Of a DNA stretch of 64,000 nucleotides, positions 56,789 through 64,000 are shown piece by piece. Numbering within the stretch: the first letter of the stretch is position 1; every line of letters starts with the position of its first letter. Under the pieces are notes generated by a model that saw only the letters and a list, made by a program, of their open reading frames with translations, made no database searches and was not told the origin of the DNA. Source of the DNA: Oreohelix idahoensis (lineage: Eukaryota > Mollusca > Gastropoda > Stylommatophora > Oreohelicidae); contig JAMPIV010017528.1 of NCBI GenBank assembly GCA_024509875.1, positions 1 to 64,000 on the forward strand. The letters run 5' to 3'. Position numbers and translations under genes: made by a program.

Positions 56789-57309
56789 CAGTGTTGCCAA
56801 CCTGAATTTTGAAGGAAAAAAAAAGACCTAGATGGTACCTTAACAAAACACGTAGATACACCTAGATTTTGATTTTGGGCTACTTTTGGGCTACCTTATT
56901 CGGTTTTTTGGGCTACTTTAAGCGAAAGACCATTAACCAAAAGTTCATCTAGGTGGCCTTCTTCAAATAATGAACGAACGAACTTTATTTTCAAAGGGTT
57001 GAGAATTGGGCACGCAGGCCCGTCTGACATTTTGCCCTTCCTTTCTCTCGTCTTTTATACTGATTTCATTTATTCTCACATGCATTTTACCTGTCAATGT
57101 AAAGGAATTCAACGTTGTAAAGGTAAAATAATAGCATACTCACATTCACAGTATCTAATAATAAACATGAAATAAAATATGTTGAAAAGTACTAACATCA
57201 TCATTAAACCTACATTCGATATTGAAGGAAAATGACAACTAGACGGGAGTCAATGGAACACACAAAAAAACCTAGATCCAGGTGAATCAACCTAGGAGTG
57301 GCAACGCTG
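56789..57309. mobile_element. hAT-type nonautonomous element with 8-bp target duplication
   Basis: 521 bp. Ends CAGTGTTGCCAAC... and ...GTGGCAACGCTG form a short inverted repeat. The 8-bp direct repeat GTTAGTAT is at 56781-56788 and 57310-57317, the size made by hAT transposases. Inside, CCTAGAT words occur in both orientations near the two ends. No transposase. Confidence 0.9.
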
Positions 57310-57378
57310 GTTAGTATCTCTTTGCTTCACAGTTACATAAACAATGTAAAGGTAGTCCCATAGCAAATACAGCCGTGG

Positions 57379-57403
57379 GGAATGGGGGGGGGGGGGGGGG
57401 GGG

Positions 57404-57435
<32 letters not shown>

Positions 57436-57447
57436 CGGGGGGGGGGT

Positions 57448-57487
<40 letters not shown>

Positions 57488-57504
57488 GGGGGGGGGGGGG
57501 GGGG
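57379..57504. repeat. Poly-G tract, about 126 bp
   Basis: Almost pure G with a few C and T. Frames of poly-Gly or poly-Pro here are artefacts. It could be real (G-quadruplex forming) or an assembly/sequencing artefact. Confidence 0.9.
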
Positions 57505-57512
57505 ATGTGAAA

Positions 57513-57955
57513 TGTTTCTCAACCGGGATCCTAGCGTTTCGTGAGAGATCGCTTGGGGTTCCGCGGAACCCTAGGGTTTTGTGAGAGATCGCTTTGGGTT
57601 CGGCGAGAGATCGCTACATTAAAAAAAAAATCAATTTTGAACGTCATTTTTTTATAACTTTGCGCACCGGGCGGGCGCTTGCAGTGGTAGTCAGTGACCA
57701 AGCAGACCCATACGGCAGTGTGCATTAGGACCGTGTTCACTCTTGCACTTACAATATCTCATTAGCATCTTGAAGAGTATACATTTGTGATAAAACTTTT
57801 AGGCCTACTTGGATAAGGTTAAAAAAATAATTATTTACAACTTACTGATTGCCATAAGTATCATGAGCTGTAGATATAATACTTTTTATGCAGGGCTTCC
57901 CTGAGACCTGAAAATTATTTGGAGGGACTCCTGGGTAAAGAGCTTGAGAAAGGCT
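57513..57955. mobile_element. hAT-like MITE, degraded
   Basis: TGTTTCTCAACCGGGATCCT at the left and a minus-strand AGCCTTTCTCAAGCTCTTTA at the right resemble the inverted ends of hAT elements. Repeated GTGAGAGATCGCTTTGGGTT words follow the left end. The target duplication is not clean. Confidence 0.65.
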
Positions 57956-58140
57956 GTGTTAGAGGGTGACCAGTTTCCTTCGTTGCTACCGTTAGCCTTC
58001 CCTTACTCAAAAGCAATGCCAGGTACTCATTTAAAGCTGGGTAGACTGGAGTGTGAGGCTACCATGCTTCGATACCGGAACCAGGTGAACTTTCGTCGCA
58101 AGAGAAAAGCGCTGTAACAGCTTAGCCATTCGGATACCGT

Positions 58141-58545
58141 ACACTACAAAATATTATTCTAATCACGCAAAAATAAAAAATTAAAAAATCTATTAAAAAC
58201 CTGGCACTAAAAACATATCTAAGAAAATACCCTGTCACGACAGGTAAATGGAAGTAATTTTGACTTCAAATGACATCAAAACTACTTCATGAAAGTGACC
58301 AATATTTTAGATATCAAAGGAAGTGAAAACTGAATGAAGACATCAAAGCAATTCTAAGATAAAATGATGCGGAAACAGAATGGTAAAAGTAAAAATTATT
58401 TAGTTTTATATATAGGAAAATAATTTTACAGTTTGAAGAAGAATCAGAACAAGAGGATTAGGATGATAATGTATTTAAAGAGGAGAATAAAAAGGAAGAA
58501 GGAGATTACGAAGAAGAAAATATTGTCATGTAGTATTCCATCTGC
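58141..58545. other. Intergenic DNA, no feature recognised
   Basis: AT-rich; ends in a K/R-rich spurious frame. Confidence 0.4.
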
Positions 58546-58736
58546 CACCCGTCCGTCCTTCCGTCCATCCGTCCGTCCGTCCATCCGCCTGACCATTCAT
58601 CCGTCTTTCCATCCATCCATCCATCCGTCCGTCCGCCCGTCCATCCATCTATCCATCATTCCGGCCTTCCGTCTATCCATCCATTCGTCCATCCCTCCGT
58701 CAGTCCATCCTTCCATTTATCCGTCCGTCCGTCTAC
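58546..58736. repeat. (ATCC/GTCC)n microsatellite
   Basis: Tetranucleotide array with variants, like 51334-51530. Confidence 0.92.
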
Positions 58737-58839
58737 AGATTTCCCATGAATGAGAAAACTATAGCGGGGATTGCGTCCTATAACTAGTCTGAGTCTTTCC
58801 AGGTCCGATGTACCTTGGCTGCGTGAAGTGGTAGTGAGA

Positions 58840-59035
58840 ATGACCACTGTCTACGAAGCTCTGGTTTCGCAGTGCAAGCCAGAAGTGTGATCTGTCACGA
58901 TTCACTCTCATACTGTGGCGATGGATCGTCCCGAGTTTGATTTCCTGTTACTTCTGTTAATTTACAGTACTATTGCCTAATTTGTCCACTTCTTTATTTC
59001 ACAAGTGCCTTCCCCATACCATATATCTTTAACTA
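58840..59035 (+). mobile_element. SINE-D copy
   Basis: Degraded tRNA-like head, then the shared body (TTACTTCTGTTAATTTACAG ... CCACTTCTTTATTTCACAAG). Confidence 0.55.
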
Positions 59036-59049
59036 GTTATATAAGTAAT

Positions 59050-59332
59050 AGGGAAGAAAAAAAAGGTAAAGGATCCCGTTACACGCCCATTGAGGCATAT
59101 TGGGAATATGGTGTTAGGCCTATATTTTCTTGACCATCGGCACACTAGGGGTGATGTGGTCAGCATCACGCCGGCCGCCTTAACCTTCCCAGAAGTTGCT
59201 CTAGTACCCAGTTGGGGCTGGGTCGACCCAGGAGCCGTTTGCGGCCTAAAAAATCCCACCTCATATGGGGATCGAACCTTAGACCACTGAGCTAGGAAGC
59301 CAGTGCACTAACCACTATGCTACCGCGGCATA
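59050..59332 (-). mobile_element. SINE-C copy (tRNA-derived)
   Basis: The minus-strand head begins at 59330 (GCCGCGGTAGCATAGTGGTT, A-box; AAGGTTCGATCCCC, B-box). The body runs to an A-rich tail (plus strand GGGAAGAAAAAAAAGG at 59050). Confidence 0.8.
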
Positions 59333-59359
59333 TATAAGTAATAGCCTCCATTAATTTCC

Positions 59360-59750
59360 TGTTCTCAAGTATAGGCCAAATCTTTCTCTTCTTCTTTGGT
59401 CCTTGATTACAGGCTGACAAAGCAATTAGTGATCATCTCGCCTGGTTGCTTGTAGGCAGCAACAAACTCCTTCCACCTTGCTCGGTCGGCAGCTATGCTT
59501 CGTACGGTGCGCCAACTCTAGTTCATGCCTTGCATCTCTGGCTCTACCGTTCTCCACCAGGTAGCTTTTAATTGATCTCGCTTTCGCTTTCCTGCTGGAG
59601 TCCATAGCATGGCAGTTCTGGTGATAGTGCCTGGGTCCTTTCTGAGAATATGGCCGACCCAATTCCAGCGCCTACCAGCTATGACGGTGCGCAAGTCTTC
59701 TTGGTGACTCTGAGTTAGCAGTTCTTGATTTGTGATGGTGTTCGATAAGC
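59360..59750 (-). pseudogene. LINE tail
   Basis: Minus strand RRWNWVGHILRKDPGTITRT, AMLWTPAGKRKRDQLKATWW and VRSIAADRARWKEFVAAYKQ: the classic end of an RTE-like endonuclease-RT protein, with an internal stop. Confidence 0.85.
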
Positions 59751-59911
59751 CAAATAATACCGGACAAATACCGTAACAATGTTTCTACATGGTTGCTCAA
59801 AAGTAACTTCAAGTTTTTACATTTGTCTATCCTCAATTGTGTCCAGTTGATATTTATGAAACAATGCCAAAAGAAGGAAAAATATATTTTATTTTATTTA
59901 AAACGGCCAAT

Positions 59912-61141
59912 TGTTGCGTGAGAAATTCTCGCAACATCGTTTTATTACAATATATATTTTATAACGCAAGGGCAACAACTGCTTGAAATTTATAGTCACT
60001 TTTCTCGGTGAGCAGTTGTCTCCTCGCGTTGGTATTGAATGCAGTTAAGTTTGCTATGCTAGGTCGTTTTCTCAGAAAACGGTTGGCAACCTGTTGGGTT
60101 ATCCTTTTAAGGTAATCATTCTTACGCTGGTTCGTAGTAAAGGTCCTTGCGTCTTAAGTTCTGAGCTGTGGTCATTTTGCGCTGGACTGCGCATGACTGG
60201 TCTTGCTTCTTGGTCGATCGATTTCCGCCCACCAGTCAGTGAGCGATTTTGAATAGCTAAAAAGATGCCTCGCTGAGAGGGGATCTCCGCTATTTTTTTG
60301 TTCTGTCAGGAATGTGAAGTCCTCTTAATGGATATTTCGTTTATTCGAGATAATACCTCTAGTGTATTTCCACATGCCGGGAGGCGTAATATTTCTGTGT
60401 ATTTCCTGAAGGCAAGGTAAATTAACTTTTCATTAACTCTATCGATTTTTGGTCGTGAGCGATTTTTGATTCATAGCCTGTCTTCGAAAGGCGTCGTTAC
60501 GAGATGTTTTCCCAGCTCACATGTCGCTGTATTGTACTGCATCGGTTGATGCATGTCCCAAGGACCATTACTTGCTACTTTGTTACATGAACTAGGTTTG
60601 GAAAACCTTTGTTATCTAGAGGATATTTTTGAGGACATTATTTATACTTCGGCAGACGTGCCTGTCTTGCTGAAGTCAGATTAAGGAGAGTGAACTGATC
60701 TCATACATCTGGTTATCTTCTGGCTAAGATAGAAAGGGATGGAGAATTTTCCCGACTACATTACAGCCTTATAATGTATTGACATGCCTGTGAATCACCT
60801 TTATTATGATGCTGTCTACCGTCCATTGCTATACTGACATTGTTGCTGTGATAATGACTGTCTGATGTACCTACATATTCGCGTATACATTTTGTCACTG
60901 TGGCGTCCACAATAAATGATACAGAAAAACGTCACTAGCTGTTACAAGCATCATTGACTTTATACGTCGTGAGTTTAACTGACGTCCTTGTATGGATTGC
61001 CCTGTTTTTGTATGATCATTGTTTGACTGTACATCATCTACACACTTCACAAAACCAGACCACGGGCACCATCACTCACCTCATGGTGCACGCGTCATTT
61101 GGCGGCCAATACTCAATCATAATATAAATTGGGCGTCATCA
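59912..61141 (+). repeat. Element C 5' LTR
   Basis: 1,230 bp, TGTTGCGTGAGAAATTCTCG...GTCATCA. The first 28 bp form a near-perfect hairpin (TGTTGCG-GAG / CTC-CGCAACA). The start matches D's TGTTGCGC; blocks around 60060-60260 match D's LTR. The right border is placed by aligning the following primer site with A. Confidence 0.75.
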
Positions 61142-62583
61142 TTTGGTGGCCATAAGCTGGTTTGATTCTGGTACCAGCAAACACGGGGTCCCTTACCCAC
61201 TTCATTTTCAACAAGAATTCATCAGCATCCTTCAAGAAATTAACATTCTTCAAGACAGTCAACATCTTCAAAATTTTCAAAGTACTCGGCGTTGCCCGGT
61301 AAATGTCAAAATTGCAATTTTTGACTGAAACAGAAATTTGACAGTACCCGGCGTTGTTACATGTTGCCGGATAACTCGGACTGCTGTTTTCTTTTACGCA
61401 AGTCAAGCAAGTTGCTGCTGTCAAGGTTCCAGTGCTGTCGTTTTTTGTGAAGGTCAAGTGCCGGTTGAAACGGGTTGTTTTCTGAAGAAGGCCAAGTACC
61501 GATTTCCATCAACTTACTTTTGGATAAGAGGGTCAAGTGCCGAAACAACTCAACACACAGTATTTCAGAAGCTCTAGTACCATCGTGTTAGCAGTGGAAG
61601 CAGTTCAGATGTGCCATCATCGTTGGAGCTTCGCTCTTTAGGACGTTGATTGACATCCGTTTTTTCTGCTGTTCTACGATTGGAAGCCTATAAGTTAAGT
61701 GGCCTGTTTGTATGTAAACTGTGCCCTTATACTTCTGCTGAGTCTTCTGTGTATCATCTCATTCTATATGTTATATGTTATATGTTATTCGTATATTTAT
61801 ATGTTTATATTTCAGCGGGTTCTCGGTTGGGTGGTGTCTCCGTTAGATTATGCCACGTCATAGAGGTCGTCTATTGTGAGCGTTTTCTGTAGGGTTGCAA
61901 ATTTCCGATACTGGAATTTGCTAAGCGACTTCTGTTGCTATTTATGTTAGCTGTGATGACATGTTTAATATTGTTTTCGTTATTATTTCGCATTCTTTAG
62001 TTTTGTTTTGATTTGTTTGTATTTGTTAGCCTACTCTTGTCTATAATTTAGTTTCATACAACATTTTTGTTTATACACTGTGGTGTCATGTATTTTGTTT
62101 AATTCTATCGCAGATATCGTCACATTTTTTGTGATATTTCATTAATTTCTGCTTTATTTTTAGTTGATTTCTGCGAACGTTTTTGTATTGTTGCTGATCT
62201 TTGTTATTGTTTACATTGTTATTGTTTACATTGTTTGCATTGTTTACATTTTCAATGTTTACATTCTGCATGTGTTTACATAGTCATTGTTTACAGTTAT
62301 AGTAATTAGTTAATGGGCTATGCTAATGCACTGTTACTACTACACTGATGATAAATGAATGATGAATAGTGTCGTGCACTATTGAATGAGAAGTGCACTT
62401 ATGATCAAGAATTGAGTGTTGATATTTCATATACAAGTTCTTTGATTGGAGACTTGTTTCCCACAGAGACTGGGATAATATAATGTGATGTGAATATACA
62501 AGTGCTTAATTAAGACTTGTTACACTTAGGTTTGAAATAAATTAGTTAATTATTTCAGGTTTTGGACTCATATGTTAGACAAC
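61142..62583 (+). other. Element C leader with primer site
   Basis: Primer-site candidate TGGTGGCCATAAGCTGG at 61144-61160. A second, similar GGCGGCCAATACTC word sits just inside the LTR at about 61101. No gene. A loose minisatellite of GTTTACATTGTTATT words lies at 62190-62280, and a splice-acceptor-like TTAATTATTTCAGG at about 62548-62561 precedes gag. Confidence 0.6.
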
Positions 62584-64000
62584 ATGTCTACATTTGAGCA
62601 CTTTATTGAGCAGGGTAAATTGCTTGGGAAGACTGGTGATAAGTTAGAAGAATTTGCAACTGCTCGATATGATAAAGCAATGGAAGCTGAACAAAAGAAA
62701 CTGCAGATGCAGGTGGATGAAAAAAGATTCCAAATGGAAATGGAAAAACAAAAAAGGGAATCAGAAGCTGAGGAAAGAAAGCTACAGCTAGAGGCTGAGA
62801 ATAAAAGACTTGAATAAGAAGCTGAGAATAAAAGACTTGAAAAAGAAGCTGAGAATAAAAGACTTGAAAAAGAGGCTGAGAATAAAAGACTTGAGAAAGA
62901 AGCTGAAAGACTTCAAATAGAGGCTCAGGCTGAGGAAAGAAGATTACAGAGAGAGTCTGATGAGAGGAAAGAGAAAGCAAAAATGGAACATGAAGAAAAG
63001 GTCTTAGCTTTAGAGTTGGAGAAATTGAAATTGAAGAGCATGAGTAATGGTAATGATTCAAACAAGGGTTCATCTTCTGGTAAGGCTAATAATGATACTT
63101 TTAAGATTAAGTTACCAACATTTAGTCCTTCCAGTGATGACATAATGTTCTATCTGGACAGATTTGACATAGACAAAGCAAAATATGTTTATCAGTTATC
63201 AGGGATACTGACAGGTAAAGCTCTAAGTATATTAAATATGGTGGATGAACCTGACAAGAACAATTATGAGGTTGTCAGGGCCGCTTTGTTAAAGAAATAT
63301 CAGCTTAACGAAGACGGCTATCGTCTACAATTTAAAAACATGTTACCTGAAAATGGAGTTGAATTCTCCGAGTTTATTGCAAGAATACGATTACTTTCTC
63401 ACGATGGGTTGAACTATCTAAGACGGAAAAAACTTATGAAGGACTTATGGACTTAATACTTAGAGACAAAGTCATGTCGTCTGTCAATGAGTCTTTCCTT
63501 GCTTTCCTTCATGAACGTAAACCTAAAACAATAAAAGAAATGGAAGATTTGTGTTGCCAATACGTAACTGCGCACCCACACATAACCATGGGTAACTCTA
63601 AGGTGAAAGAAGGTTTACCAGTTGCTTCGGCAGCTCCGTATGGTCAAAACTTTGCTCGTAGATTCCAACAAAATTTTGATAGAAAGAGTAGCGGTAATTT
63701 CTGACAAAATCATGGAAATCAATTTCATGGTGATTCTTCTTCGAGAATTGGAGACAACCTGATAGTACTCGTTACTATCACCCTAATAATTATAAGCATT
63801 TCAAAAGAGGATATGGTAATAGAGGTTATTCCTGCCGAAGACCTCAGAACCAAACAAATAGATGTTCGCATCAATGTGAACATGATAGTAATCGTGGAAA
63901 CTGGAATTCGAACCAGGATAACAATTACAATAGAGACAATAATAACTGCAGAGATAATAATAACTCTGATAACTTCAGAGGTAATAATAGTCGCGGTTAG
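62584..64000 (+). pseudogene. Element C gag, broken and cut by the window end
   Basis: ATG 62584 (MSTFEHFIEQGKLLGKTGDK). The charged helix with EAENKRLEK repeats runs to about 63030; a TAA at 62815-62817 lies where other units have AAA. The capsid N-domain follows (LPTFSPSSDDIMFYLDRF), missing about eight residues after that motif compared with A. A one-base loss near 63392 shifts the frame; the capsid C-part then reads LILRDKVMSSVNESFLAFLH. A TGA near 63702 falls in the basic N/R-rich region, which continues to the end of the window. Same lesions class as A and D; not functional. Confidence 0.87.

Larger units (their letters stand above)
57349..58140 (-). mobile_element. SINE-A copy split by a G tract and a hAT-like element
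   Basis: 57349-57378 carries the SINE-A end (AGGTAGTCCCATAGCAAATA) and about 57955-58140 carries the rest with the tRNA-like head on the minus strand. In other copies these parts are adjacent (GGGGAGTGAAGTGTTAGAG), so the material between was inserted or expanded. Confidence 0.75.
59912..64000 (+). mobile_element. Element C: Gmr1-like LTR retrotransposon, 3' end outside window
   Basis: 5' LTR (59912-61141), primer site, 1.44-kb leader and broken gag, all homologous to A and D. The pol region lies beyond the window, so integrase position is inferred only from the family. Confidence 0.85.

Noticed and set aside
57292..57584. Poly-Pro and poly-Gly frames
   Set aside because: They only translate the G tract.

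Overview
This window is animal (metazoan) nuclear DNA, AT-rich and made almost entirely of transposable elements and simple repeats. I find no convincing host gene. The evidence for an animal, probably an invertebrate, is: LTR retrotransposons with Gmr1-like gene order, Tc1/mariner and hAT DNA transposons, many 3' ends of RTE/jockey-like LINEs, several tRNA-derived SINE families, and long (TA)n tracts. A mollusc or other lophotrochozoan is plausible, but the sequence alone does not fix the species.

Left part (1-16413). An old LTR retrotransposon (called D here, + strand, 5' LTR outside the window) is split in its gag gene by a second element of the same family (A, - strand, 1198-11149, two LTRs of about 1.33 kb). 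The A insertion is flanked by a near-perfect 5-bp target duplication. D continues at 11155 and ends with its 3' LTR at 15113-16413. Both have the domain order Gag - protease - integrase - RT - RNase H. This is the reverse of the usual Ty3/gypsy order and is the arrangement known from Gmr1-type elements. Both carry frameshifts or stops.

Middle-left (17061-25836). A third element (B, + strand) belongs to a different Gmr1-like family. It has LTRs over 2 kb, a perfect TCATC target duplication, a tRNA-Pro-like primer site, a purine tract, a short gag with a zinc knuckle, and one uninterrupted protease-integrase-GPY/F-RT-RNase H frame of 1,021 codons with all catalytic residues. It is the youngest-looking element here. 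Its gag seems to lack half the capsid, and its 5' LTR lacks about 230 bp that the 3' LTR retains.

Centre (25842-59900). This is a repeat graveyard. It holds a DD83E-type IS630/Tc1/mariner transposase relic joined to a Helitron helicase scrap, a Tc1 element sitting inside a (TA)n array, a mariner with perfect terminal repeats, a TA-flanked MITE, a hAT MITE with an 8-bp target duplication, and about ten LINE 3' fragments (one nested in another with an 11-bp target duplication). It also holds four SINE types, minisatellites with periods of 33, 37, 39 and 65 bp, and a dispersed repeat built from hairpins that look like histone mRNA 3' stem-loops.

Right end (59912-64000). A fourth element (C, + strand), of the A/D family but divergent, starts with its 5' LTR, a long leader and a broken gag, and runs off the window.

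All assignments come from reading motifs and from comparing copies inside the window. No database search was possible.
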